From NCBI RefSeq assembly GCF_021191705.1, contig NZ_JAIWPU010000005.1, forward strand, positions 62,001 to 126,000: DNA of 64,000 nt, given 5' to 3'. The stretch is from Proluteimonas flavola. GTDB taxonomy: Bacteria > Pseudomonadota > Gammaproteobacteria > Xanthomonadales > Xanthomonadaceae. Shown piece after piece: positions 26,539 through 34,403 of this stretch. A program made the position numbers and the translations under genes. The notes beneath the pieces were generated by a model. That model did no database searches. It had not been told where the DNA came from and saw only the letters and a program-made list of their open reading frames with translations. Numbering within the stretch: the first letter of the stretch is position 1; each line of letters starts with the position of its first letter.

Positions 26539-27906
26539 ATGCGCCCCCTCGTCATGACGCCGCCACGCCCGCGGCTGCGCGCCGCGCTGGCGGAGTCGCC
26601 GCCGCTGTGGTGGGCGCTGCTGTATTTCTTCTGTCTGCTGTGCGGCTATTACGTGCTGCGCCCGGTGCGCGATGCGATGGGCGCATCGTCGGATGCATCC
26701 GCGGTGTTCCCGGCGTTCCTGCTGGACTGGGCCGCGGCGCGCGGCGTCGCGCTGGGGGAGTTCACGTTGCAGGCGCTCTTCAGCGGCACCTTCGTGGTGA
26801 TGCTGGTGCTGCAGCCACTCTACGGCGCGCTGGTGTCGCGCTTCCCGCGCCGGGTGTTCCTGCCGGTGGTGTATCTGGCCTTCATCGTCTGCCTGCTGGG
26901 CTTCCGCTGGGCCTTCGATACCGATCTGCAGGGCCGCGGTGCGCTGTTCTTCATCTGGATCGCGGTCTTCAACCTGTTCGCGGTCACGGTGTTCTGGAGC
27001 TTCATGGCCGACGTGTTCGACAACGAACACGCCAAGCGTTACTACGGCTACATCGGCGCGGGCGGCACGATCGGCGCGTTCGTCGGGCCGTTCATCACCA
27101 CGATGCTGGTGGAGCGGATCGGCGTGGCGAACCTCACGCTGGTGTCGGCCGGCTTCCTGTGCGTGTGCCTGCTGTGCATCCTCAAGCTGCGCGGCTGGGC
27201 CCGGCGCAACGAAGGGCTGCGCGCCGATCAGGACGAGCAGGCGATCGGCGGTTCGATCTGGGCCGGCCTGAAACTCATCGCCGCCGATCCGCTGTTGCGC
27301 GGCCTGGCGCTGCTGATGTTCTTCGGCGTCGGCGTGGGCACGCTGCTCTACAACGAGCAGGCCGCGCTCGTGCGGCGCCTGTATCCCACCGCCGAGGCGG
27401 CGACGCGCTACTACTCGATCATCGACTGGGCGGTCGCCAGCCTGACGATCCTGGTGCAACTGCTGCTGACGCGCTGGCTGCTGCGTCGCTACGGCGTGGC
27501 GCCGTTGCTGCTGCTGCCGGCGGTGGCGATCCTGATCGGTTTCGCGCTGCTCTCGGCCTCGCCGCTGCCGCTGCTGATCGCGACGGTGCAGGTGATGACC
27601 CGCGCCAGCGAGTTCTCGCTGGCCAAGCCGGCGCGCGAGACGCTCTATACCCGGGTGAGCCGCGAATCGCGCTACAAGGCAAAGGCGGTCATCGACACCG
27701 CGGTGTATCGCGGTGGCGACGTGACCTTCGTCTGGGTGCACAAGGCGCTGTCGGCGCTGGGCTCGCAGCTGGTGTTCGTGGCCGGCATCGGCATCGCGCT
27801 GGGCATGACCTTCGGCGCATGGCGGGTGATCCGCGCCGAGCGCAGGCTTCCGGAAGAGGCGGTCCCCGGCCGGCCGCCGGAACACAGCCATGGCAAGCTG
27901 TCGTGA
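26539..27906 (+). CDS. ATP/ADP translocase-like (TLC/NTP-NDP exchanger) MFS transporter
   Basis: This 455-residue protein has about twelve membrane helices. The motifs YYVLRPVRDAMG near the start, NVFWSFMADVF-like (here TVFWSFMADVFDN), KRYYGYIGAGGTIGAFVGP and ETLYTRVSRESRYKAKAVID match the bacterial members of the nucleotide antiporter (Tlc) superfamily as I recall it, rather than sugar MFS proteins. Obligate intracellular bacteria use Tlc proteins to take host ATP; free-living members have no settled substrate. The CCAGGAG ribosome-binding site supports the ATG used. Its last 17 bases overlap the remnant gene that follows. Confidence 0.75.
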   Translation: MRPLVMTPPRPRLRAALAESPPLWWALLYFFCLLCGYYVLRPVRDAMGASSDASAVFPAFLLDWAAARGVALGEFTLQALFSGTFVVMLVLQPLYGALVSRFPRRVFLPVVYLAFIVCLLGFRWAFDTDLQGRGALFFIWIAVFNLFAVTVFWSFMADVFDNEHAKRYYGYIGAGGTIGAFVGPFITTMLVERIGVANLTLVSAGFLCVCLLCILKLRGWARRNEGLRADQDEQAIGGSIWAGLKLIAADPLLRGLALLMFFGVGVGTLLYNEQAALVRRLYPTAEAATRYYSIIDWAVASLTILVQLLLTRWLLRRYGVAPLLLLPAVAILIGFALLSASPLPLLIATVQVMTRASEFSLAKPARETLYTRVSRESRYKAKAVIDTAVYRGGDVTFVWVHKALSALGSQLVFVAGIGIALGMTFGAWRVIRAERRLPEEAVPGRPPEHSHGKLS

Positions 27907-28162
27907 GTTCCTCGCCCACGGCCTGACCGCCGCGGCCCTCGCGGCCTTTCCTGCTGGCGTGTTCGCGTCGACCCGGCGCGCCGCGCGTCCGATGACGCTG
28001 CTGGTCCTCGGCGGCACCGGCTTCCTCGGCCCGGCCGAACGACGCGCCGCGGCGAAGTCAGGGCTGACGCCGCAGCGCGAGGCCGACGTGCTGGCCGCAT
28101 GGCACGCACGCAGCGCCCGGCGCGCCGCTGCTCTTCTGTGGGAGCGCGCTTGCGCGCGATGA
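27890..28162 (+). pseudogene. Remnant of an exported NAD-dependent epimerase/dehydratase with the middle missing
   Basis: The open frame reads as an export-type N-terminus (CREFLAHGLTAAALAAFPAG), then LLVLGGTGFLGP, the first Rossmann strand and glycine motif of an SDR-family epimerase. It then passes directly to GLTPQREADVLAAWHAR, which resembles the extreme C-terminus of the same family. As I recall the family (roughly 350 residues), about 270 central residues are absent with the frame preserved. The Tat-like twin arginine reads Cys-Arg. The 3' end runs into a REP doublet that supplies the stop codon. I interpret it as an internal deletion scar. The start overlaps the transporter gene by 17 bases. 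Confidence 0.7.
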
Positions 28163-28205
28163 GCTTTGCCGGGAACGCCCCATCGCGCGCGAGCGCGCTC
28201 CCACA
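28137..28205. repeat. REP doublet with TGTGGGAGCGCGC arms
   Basis: Two 25-base arms (28137-28161 and 28181-28205) are reverse complements with one mismatch, separated by 19 bases. Each arm is TGTGGGAGCGCGCTTGCGCG followed by CGATG, very close to the TGTGGGAGCGGGCTTGCTCG REP type of fluorescent pseudomonads. It lies exactly between two decayed genes. Confidence 0.85.
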
Positions 28206-28214
28206 AACACCATG

Positions 28215-28585
28215 TCAGCGCAGGGCGCCGACGGTAAACAGCAACGCGCCGACGCCGAACGCCACGCTCAGCCCGTGCATCGTGCCGGTGGCTTTCTTCA
28301 GGTACTCGACGGTCATGCCCTTCCGAATCCAGCGCATCGACGCCGGGATGCTGACGTCGGTCGTCACTCCGCCTTCGGCCAGGTTGCACAATGCGATCGC
28401 ATGCACGGTGCCGATGTGGTTCGTCACCGCGCGGCGATGGCGCATCGTCGCCTCGCCATGGCCGACGCGCAGCACGATGATCCGCGGCGCGATGCTGGCG
28501 AAGCAGGGCGCCTTGCGGCAGACGAGGACGCCGAACAGCCAGGCGCCGCCAGGCCGTTGCGCAGCGTCAGCAGTGGCACGGTCAT
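28215..28585 (-). pseudogene. Decayed DUF4442 (hotdog thioesterase-like) gene
   Basis: An ATG at 28585 opens MTVPLLTLRNGLAA. The family-like sequence then continues in another frame as PGGAWLFGVLVCRKAPCFAS, onward to MRHRRAVTNHIGTVHAIALC and PASMRWIRKGMTVEYLKKAT, typical of DUF4442 proteins. A frameshift near base 28545 separates the two parts. A short gap in the NLAE--GG region and a hydrophobic tail (SVAFGVGALLFTVGAL) replacing the expected C-terminal half indicate further damage. The family has a hotdog fold related to acyl-CoA thioesterases. Position next to fadE fits a lost fatty-acid function. Confidence 0.7.
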
Positions 28586-28617
28586 CGCTTTAGGGTGCGA
28601 ACCGGAATAGCGGATAC

Positions 28618-28647
28618 GACAACGGCGGGACAGGCCCGCCGTTGTCG
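28618..28647 (-). terminator. Hairpin downstream of fadE, probable terminator
   Basis: GACAACGGCGGG-CCTGT-CCCGCCGTTGTC read leftward is a long perfect stem 22 bases after the fadE stop. The following TATCC is only weakly T-rich, so termination efficiency is uncertain. Confidence 0.55.
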
Positions 28648-28668
28648 GAGTCACATGGCGCGCGTCGC

Positions 28669-31146
28669 TCAGGCCGCTTCGCGCGACTCGCTCGACGGCT
28701 GCGTCGGCGCGCGGTAACCCGCCGAACGCAGTTCCCCGGTGTCGAAGTCGTCGACGGTGATCGCGTCCAGCGTGAGCTCACGCAGCTCCACCAGCAACAC
28801 GCGCTCCTCGGCGGTGATGTGGCCTTCGCGCACGGCTTCGTCCAGCTGCGCGTCGTAGTCCAGCGCCTCGATGCCCTTGCTCTTCATCGCCTTGAGGAAC
28901 TTGCGCTCCACCGGCTCCGCGGCGATCGCCTTGGCCAGATAGCTGTCGATGCGGCCGCCCGGATTGTTCTCGCAGGGCGTCATGAACACACCCTCGGCCA
29001 AGCGCGAACGGGCTTCGTTGGGCGCCATCAGCAACGCTGCGACGCGACGCGACAGGCGATCGCCCGGCGCTTCGGCACGACGGCCCCACGGGAAGATCAG
29101 CAGCCACATCAACCAGCCGACCGGACGGATCGGGAAGTTGCGCAGCGCAGCCGACAGCGCGAGTTCGATCTTGTGCACGCTGTCGTGGAAGGCCCACGCG
29201 AGCAGCGGCTGGTCGGCCTGCGGCGCGCCTTCGTCGTGATAGCGCTTGAGCATCGCGCTGGTCATGTAGACATGGCTCAGCACGTCGCCGAGGCGACCCG
29301 ACAGCGATTCCTTGAACTTCAGCTTGCCGCCGAGCGTCAGCATCGACACGTCGGCCATCAGTGCGAGATTCGCGGAGTAGCGATCCAGCTTGCGGAAGTA
29401 GCGACGCGTGTAAGCGTCGCCGGGCGCCGCACCGATCTTCGCGCCGGTCAGGCCGAACCAGAACGAACGCACGGCGTTGGAAATCGCGAAGCCGATGTGG
29501 CCGAACAGGTTGCGGTCGAATTCCTCGAGCCCGCGTTGCGTGTCCGGGTCCTGCGCCGCCTTCATCTCCTTCATGACCCACGGATGGCACAGGATTGCGC
29601 CCTGGCCGAAGATCAGCAGGCTGCGCGTCATGATGTTCGCGCCTTCGACGGTGATCGCGATCGGCGCCGCCTGCCAGCTGCGGCCGGCGAAGTTCTTCGG
29701 GCCGAGGATGATGCCCTTGCCGCCGACGACGTCCATGACGTCGCTGATGACCTCACGGCTCATCGAGGTGCAGTGGTACTTGGCGATCGCCGACGGTACC
29801 GACGGCACGTCGCCGCGATCGACAGCTGCAGCCGTCGCCTGCGACAGCGCGCTGATCGCGTAGGCCTTGCCGCCGATACGCGCGAGCGCTTCCTCGACGC
29901 CCTCGAAGCGGCCGACCGACAGACCGAACTGCTTGCGGATGCGCGCATATGCACCGGTCACGACCGCGCCGGCTTTCGCGCCGCCCGAGGCGGTGGAGGG
30001 CAGTGTGATGGAGCGGCCCACGGCCAGGCATTCGTTGAGCATGTTCCAGCCCTTGCCTGCCATCTCCGCGCCGCCGATCAGCTGGCTCAGTGGAATGAAA
30101 ACGTCCTTGCCGTGGATCGGGCCGTTCTGGAACGGCGAGTTGAGCGGGAAATGACGACGGCCGATTTCCACGCCCGGCGTCTCGCGCGGCAGCAGCGCCA
30201 GCGTGATGCCGATGTCCTGGGTGTCGCCGATCAGGCCGTCCGGGTCGTACATGCGGAACGCGAGACCGACCAGCGTCGCCACCGGCGCCAACGTGATGTA
30301 GCGCTTGTCGAAGGTCAGGCGCACGCCGAGCACGTTCGCGCCGTTCCACTCACCCTTGCAGACGATGCCGTAATCGGGAATCGAGGTCGCATCGGAACCC
30401 GCGAACGGACCGGTCAGGCCGAAGCACGGCACTTCCTGGCCGATCGCGAGGCGCGGCAGGTAGTGATCCTTCTGTTCCTTGGTGCCGTAGTGGTTGAGCA
30501 GTTCGCCGGGGCCGAGCGAGTTCGGCACGCCGACGGTCGAGCTGACGACGCTCGACATCGAGGCCAGCTTCTGGATCACCTTGTGGTGCGCCAGCGCCGA
30601 GAACCCGAGGCCGCCGTATTCCTTCGGAATGATCATGCCGAAGAACCTGTTGGCCTTGATGTAGTCCCACAGTTCCGGGGGCAGATCGGCGTGGACGTGG
30701 GTGATCTCCCAGTCGTTGATCATGCTGCAGAGTTCCTCGACCGGCCCGTCGAGGAACGCCTGCTCTTCGCCGGTGAGCTGCGGCTTGGGATAGTCGAGCA
30801 GCTTCTGCCAGTCCGGGTCGCCGGTGAACAGTTCGCCTTCGAAACCGACCGAGCCGGTTTCCAGCGCGATGCGCTCGGTCTGCGACAGCGGTGGCAGCAC
30901 CTTGCGGAAGAACTTCATCAGCGGCGTGGTCACCAGCGACTTGCGCACCGACGGGATCAGCAGCGGCACCGCAATCGCGGCCACCAGCAGCGCGGCGATG
31001 ACTGTGGCGACGCCATTGGCGCCGAGCAGCCAGCACGCGAGCAGCACAGTGACCGTGATCGCCGCCCAGTAGACGAGACGAAGACGGTGGTAGGCGGCGA
31101 AGGCACCCACCAGCAGGAAGGCGAGAAAGGGGATCGCGACGCTCAT
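28669..31146 (-). CDS. fadE: Acyl-CoA dehydrogenase FadE
   Basis: This protein of about 825 residues is the long FadE type: two N-terminal hydrophobic segments (IPFLAFLLVGAFAAYH, ITVTVLLACWLL and onward), then the acyl-CoA dehydrogenase domains from about residue 120. Marks include FFGMIIPKEYGGLGFSALAH, GTKEQKDHYLPRLAIG, CFGLTGPFAGSDA (FAD and acyl site) and SREVISDVMDVVGGKGI. A C-terminal DUF1974-type region follows (RNFPIRPVGWLMWLLIFPWG). It carries out the first step of fatty-acid beta-oxidation at the membrane. GGAG lies six bases before the second of two tandem ATG codons, so 31146 is preferred over 31149. It is divergent from a TetR-type regulator. Confidence 0.95.
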   Translation of the reverse strand: MSVAIPFLAFLLVGAFAAYHRLRLVYWAAITVTVLLACWLLGANGVATVIAALLVAAIAVPLLIPSVRKSLVTTPLMKFFRKVLPPLSQTERIALETGSVGFEGELFTGDPDWQKLLDYPKPQLTGEEQAFLDGPVEELCSMINDWEITHVHADLPPELWDYIKANRFFGMIIPKEYGGLGFSALAHHKVIQKLASMSSVVSSTVGVPNSLGPGELLNHYGTKEQKDHYLPRLAIGQEVPCFGLTGPFAGSDATSIPDYGIVCKGEWNGANVLGVRLTFDKRYITLAPVATLVGLAFRMYDPDGLIGDTQDIGITLALLPRETPGVEIGRRHFPLNSPFQNGPIHGKDVFIPLSQLIGGAEMAGKGWNMLNECLAVGRSITLPSTASGGAKAGAVVTGAYARIRKQFGLSVGRFEGVEEALARIGGKAYAISALSQATAAAVDRGDVPSVPSAIAKYHCTSMSREVISDVMDVVGGKGIILGPKNFAGRSWQAAPIAITVEGANIMTRSLLIFGQGAILCHPWVMKEMKAAQDPDTQRGLEEFDRNLFGHIGFAISNAVRSFWFGLTGAKIGAAPGDAYTRRYFRKLDRYSANLALMADVSMLTLGGKLKFKESLSGRLGDVLSHVYMTSAMLKRYHDEGAPQADQPLLAWAFHDSVHKIELALSAALRNFPIRPVGWLMWLLIFPWGRRAEAPGDRLSRRVAALLMAPNEARSRLAEGVFMTPCENNPGGRIDSYLAKAIAAEPVERKFLKAMKSKGIEALDYDAQLDEAVREGHITAEERVLLVELRELTLDAITVDDFDTGELRSAGYRAPTQPSSESREAA

Positions 31147-31220
31147 CATCAACTCCGGCAAACGGCATTACAGAGAACGGGGCCGGCGCTGGGCCGGCTG
31201 CACGGGCGGATCCCGATGCT

Positions 31221-31232
31221 GACCGTACGGTC
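31221..31232. promoter_or_regulatory. Perfect 12-base palindrome between fadE and the TetR-type gene
   Basis: GACCGTACGGTC is its own reverse complement and lies in the 186-base divergent region, about 75 bases from the fadE start. TetR-family regulators that sense acyl-CoA commonly bind such palindromes. It is therefore a candidate operator for the adjacent regulator; this is inferred from position and symmetry only. Confidence 0.5.
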
Positions 31233-31332
31233 GAGTATGGTGACGGTTTCAGGTGGTGTCAATGCTGCCAGTCGGCCTGTGTCCGGCATGTCGATACTGT
31301 TGCGGATGGATGCGTATGGATAGACTGTCGCG

Positions 31333-31950
31333 ATGAGCAGAGCCCCGAAATCCGCGGTGACCGCCCAGTCGGGCGACGCTTCGCCCGCCGAACGGCCAAC
31401 CCGCCTGAGCGCCGATGACTGGGCCCAGGCCGCGCTGGACCTGATCGCCGAGACCGGCGTGCAGGCGGTGGCGGTCGAACCGTTGGCGCGCCGACTCGGC
31501 GTGACCAAGGGCAGCTTCTACTGGCACTTCCCGTCGCGCGATGCGCTGCTGCAGGCCGCGCTCGAGCGTTGGGAAAACGTCGAGCAGGAGGCGCTGTTCG
31601 GTGCGCTCGAAAAAGTGCCCGACGCCCGCGAGCGTCTGCGCGCGCTGTTCCACATGGTCGCGCGCGAGTACAAATCGCACGTGATCTACAGCGCGCTGCT
31701 CAAGGCACAGGATCACCCGACCGTGCACCCGGTGATCGAACGCGTGTCCAAGCGCCGTCTCGACTATCTGACCGCCTCGTTCCGCCAGGCCGGCCTCGGC
31801 CGCGAAGACGCGCAGCACCGTGCGCGCCTGACCTATGCCGCCTACGTCGGCTTCCTGCAGCTCAATCTGCAACTCCACCAGGCGCGCATGCAGCAGGACG
31901 AGTTCGACGCCTATGTCGAGCACCTGGCGCAGACGCTGGTGCCGGCCTGA
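31333..31950 (+). CDS. TetR/AcrR-family transcriptional regulator
   Basis: This 205-residue protein has a TetR N-terminal DNA-binding domain after a 25-residue tail: DDWAQAALDLIAETGVQAVA, then the helix-turn-helix VEPLARRLGVTKGSFYWHFPSRDALL (in parts, residues 48-73). The C-terminal ligand-binding half is all-helical and not assignable to a ligand. Divergence from fadE and the palindrome in the shared region suggest control of fatty-acid degradation, as with PsrA or FadR-type TetR proteins. This is inference from context. An unrelated ligand remains possible. Confidence 0.88.
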   Translation: MSRAPKSAVTAQSGDASPAERPTRLSADDWAQAALDLIAETGVQAVAVEPLARRLGVTKGSFYWHFPSRDALLQAALERWENVEQEALFGALEKVPDARERLRALFHMVAREYKSHVIYSALLKAQDHPTVHPVIERVSKRRLDYLTASFRQAGLGREDAQHRARLTYAAYVGFLQLNLQLHQARMQQDEFDAYVEHLAQTLVPA

Positions 31951-32619
31951 CGCCGAAGATCGATTCCGGTCGTCCATGTCGGTGGGTCGAAGCTTGTATT
32001 CGATGTCATCGGTCACTTGAAGCTGGCCCCGCCCGACAGGCGATCATCTGCCGGGGCTTCGGAATCGGACCGGCGGAGGCGAAGCCGCGGTCCAGCGCAT
32101 GGGTTCATCTTGCGCCTATCGTGACACCGGGTCGTGGGTGTGCCCGGCGTGCTCGCGCTCCAGTGCAGGGCATTTTCATGACAGACCTTTGCGCCGCCGG
32201 AGATGCCAGCACCTGCCGATCTCGGTGATAGCCTTCGGCAAGCGCCGCGGGCTGGCGGTGCCCTCCACGGGACCCCGATAACCTGCCGGCACCGTAAATG
32301 TCGGCCGGTATTCGGTCATACCGCAGCGGACGTCGATCTGCCAGTCGCCTCGAAAGCCAGTTGGACAACAGGCCTCGGCAGGCAACACGCCACGTTCGCC
32401 GTGATCGTGCCGCGTGTGGACCTCGCGAGCCGGAAGTGGACCGCACGCTGGCCGGCATCGGTTAACCTCGCCCCGGTGGCATTGGCTGCGGCCGAGTATC
32501 CTGGCAGTGACGGTGATGGTCCGGTCGAATGCATCACCATGGCAAGCCATGCATCCGATGCGTGGCTTGGCATGACTAGAATGCTGGGATACGTCCTGGG
32601 GACACACTGGATCACGAAC
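31951..32619. other. Gene-free stretch before the hydroxylase island
   Basis: No gene is supported in these 669 bases. Open frames exist on both strands, but they are GC-driven, lack ribosome-binding sites and have no recognisable domains. A short leftward reading near 32150-32320 (MTEYRP and onward) faintly recalls the start of REP-associated transposases but is not carried further. The stretch marks the left border of a less GC-rich island. Confidence 0.5.
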
Positions 32620-33894
32620 ATGGCCGACTCTATCGCTGAACTGGTGAGGGCGGCGGGCGCCGCGGCAACCGCAGGCCGCTGGCAGGAGGCCGAGCGCACT
32701 TGGGGACAGGTCCGTACGCTCGATCCCGGCAACGTGCAGGCATTGTTTAGTCTTGGCGTGCATGCGTTTCAGCGCGGTGACGCGAAGGGCGCGCTGGAGC
32801 TGCTGCAGACGGCGCGTGCGCGAGCCCCCCGGGATCCGATGATTCCCATGACGGTGTCCCGGGTCTTTCGCGAACTTGCTCAGCCGGAGCAGGAGTGGGG
32901 GTCGATCGTCGACGCGCTTGAGATCGATGCGTACTTTCTTCCAGGCCTGCTCGGCAAGGCGGAGTTTCTCGAACGCCAGCGCCGGCCCCGGATAGCTGCC
33001 GCAGCATTTCGTGATGCGCTGAAGGTCGCGCCCGAGGAGCCACAATGGCCGTCCGCATTGCGGCGGCGACTCGAGCACGCCCGCGACGTGGTTTCCAACG
33101 ACACGGAAGACTTGGTTGCGTATCTTGCACATCAGGTGGCGGCGACACGCGCCACGGTCCATGCGGCCGTGGCCGACCGCTGGGATGAGGCGGTCTCGAT
33201 CCTCGCCGGCAGGAGCCGGCCCTACCATTCGGAGTGCCACCAACTGCACGTGCCGCGCCTGCCGGCGACCACGTTCTACGACGAGGCACTCTTCCCTTGG
33301 ATAGGTGAGCTCGAATCGCGCACCGACGCGATCAAGTCGGAACTGCAGGACATGCTTGCCAGCTGCGGCGATGCGTTCGTCCCTTATATCCAGTACGGCC
33401 CCGGCGATCCGGTCAACCAGTGGGACAAGCTCAACCATTCGCGCAATTGGAGTGGCTTTCATCTCTACGCGCATGGCAAGCCGGTAGACGAGCATCTGTC
33501 GCAATGTCCGCGCACCGCCGAGGCGTTGGCATTGGTCGACAGTGCGGAGATTTCCGGCCTGTGTCCGAACGCGATGTTCTCCGCTCTGGCGCCCGGCGCG
33601 CATATCCCGCCGCATACCGGAGAGACCAACGCCCGGCTGGTCGCCCACCTGCCACTAGTGGTGCCGGACAGGTGCCGCTATCGGGTCGGCTACGACTGGC
33701 GGGAATGGCGCGAAGGCAAATGCTGGGTATTCGATGACACCATCGAGCACGAGGCGCGTAATGACAGCGACCATGTGCGGGTGATCCTGATGTTCGATGT
33801 ATGGAATCCTCTGCTCAGTCTGGAGGAACGCGAAATGGCGACTGCGCTAGCGGGTGCCATGCGCGATTGGCGTACCGCTAGCGCCGAAGTGTGA
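32620..33894 (+). CDS. TPR protein with aspartyl/asparaginyl beta-hydroxylase domain
   Basis: The start MADSIAELVRAAG gives 424 residues; an ATG 13 codons earlier is an alternative. Residues about 5-160 are TPR helices (AGRWQEAERTWGQVRTLDPGN, ALFSLGVHAFQRGDAKGALEL). The C-terminal domain, about 220-424, matches the AspH/LpxO family closely: PHTGETNARLVAHLPL, WREGKCWVFDDTIEHEA and VRVILMFDVWNPLL. The iron and 2-oxoglutarate residues are expected at H332, H343, H377 and R387. Human AspH hydroxylates Asp/Asn in disulfide-bounded EGF domains and also carries TPRs. Here the gene heads a four-gene rightward run facing a TonB-dependent receptor. The substrate is unknown. Confidence 0.88.
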   Translation: MADSIAELVRAAGAAATAGRWQEAERTWGQVRTLDPGNVQALFSLGVHAFQRGDAKGALELLQTARARAPRDPMIPMTVSRVFRELAQPEQEWGSIVDALEIDAYFLPGLLGKAEFLERQRRPRIAAAAFRDALKVAPEEPQWPSALRRRLEHARDVVSNDTEDLVAYLAHQVAATRATVHAAVADRWDEAVSILAGRSRPYHSECHQLHVPRLPATTFYDEALFPWIGELESRTDAIKSELQDMLASCGDAFVPYIQYGPGDPVNQWDKLNHSRNWSGFHLYAHGKPVDEHLSQCPRTAEALALVDSAEISGLCPNAMFSALAPGAHIPPHTGETNARLVAHLPLVVPDRCRYRVGYDWREWREGKCWVFDDTIEHEARNDSDHVRVILMFDVWNPLLSLEEREMATALAGAMRDWRTASAEV

Positions 33895-33928
33895 GCTGCT
33901 GGGTTATCTTGGCTGTTCGGCCGACTGG

Positions 33929-34396
33929 ATGATGCTGATGCGCTTTTTCCTGACCTTGCTTCTACTGCTGCTCGCGTCGCCGGTGGCTGCGCAGCAGAAC
34001 CCCCATGGTTGTGCAAACGTCGGCGAAGCCGCAGCGCGACTGGCCTGCTACGACAGGGCGTTTCCACCCTCACCGGAAGTCCTCGAGGCTGCAGCCGAAA
34101 AGGGGCGTGCGGACTTCGGTCTGAACACGCCACGAGACCCGTTGCGCAACCCGGGACAGACGGGTGAACACGCCAACCCGGAGCGCATTGAAAGCCGGGT
34201 GATCAAGGTTGATTACGGCCACAGCGGGCGACGTGACTTCACGCTCGAGAATGGACAGGTCTGGATGCAGACCGAAGCGCGCAGCAGCGGTCATGTGCAG
34301 GTCGGCGATGTGGTGCAGGTGCGCACCGGAATCTTGGGTGGCTATCAGTTGATCACGTCGGCTGGCGTAGCCTTGCGCGTACGTCGCGCGCGTTGA
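33929..34396 (+). CDS. Small exported protein of unknown function
   Basis: This protein of about 155 residues has a clear signal peptide (MRFFLTLLLLLLASPVAAQQ); in-frame ATG codons at 33929, 33932 and 33938 are all possible starts and no strong ribosome-binding site decides. The mature protein opens CANVGEAAARLACYDRAFP, a Cys-x-CYDR pattern seen in many small periplasmic proteins of proteobacteria. Its second half has beta-strand character (RDFTLENGQVWMQTE, GDVVQVRTGILGGYQL). It lies between two oxygenase genes and ends seven bases before the second one, so it is probably co-transcribed. No function can be assigned. Confidence 0.75.
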   Translation: MMLMRFFLTLLLLLLASPVAAQQNPHGCANVGEAAARLACYDRAFPPSPEVLEAAAEKGRADFGLNTPRDPLRNPGQTGEHANPERIESRVIKVDYGHSGRRDFTLENGQVWMQTEARSSGHVQVGDVVQVRTGILGGYQLITSAGVALRVRRAR

Positions 34397-34403
34397 GGGG
34401 CAG

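Noticed and set aside
32150-32330. A leftward reading starting MTEYRP that recalls a REP-associated transposase start
   Set aside because: Only a few residues agree, the expected Y-F-F-T-V segment is missing, and no catalytic HUH or Tyr motif follows.
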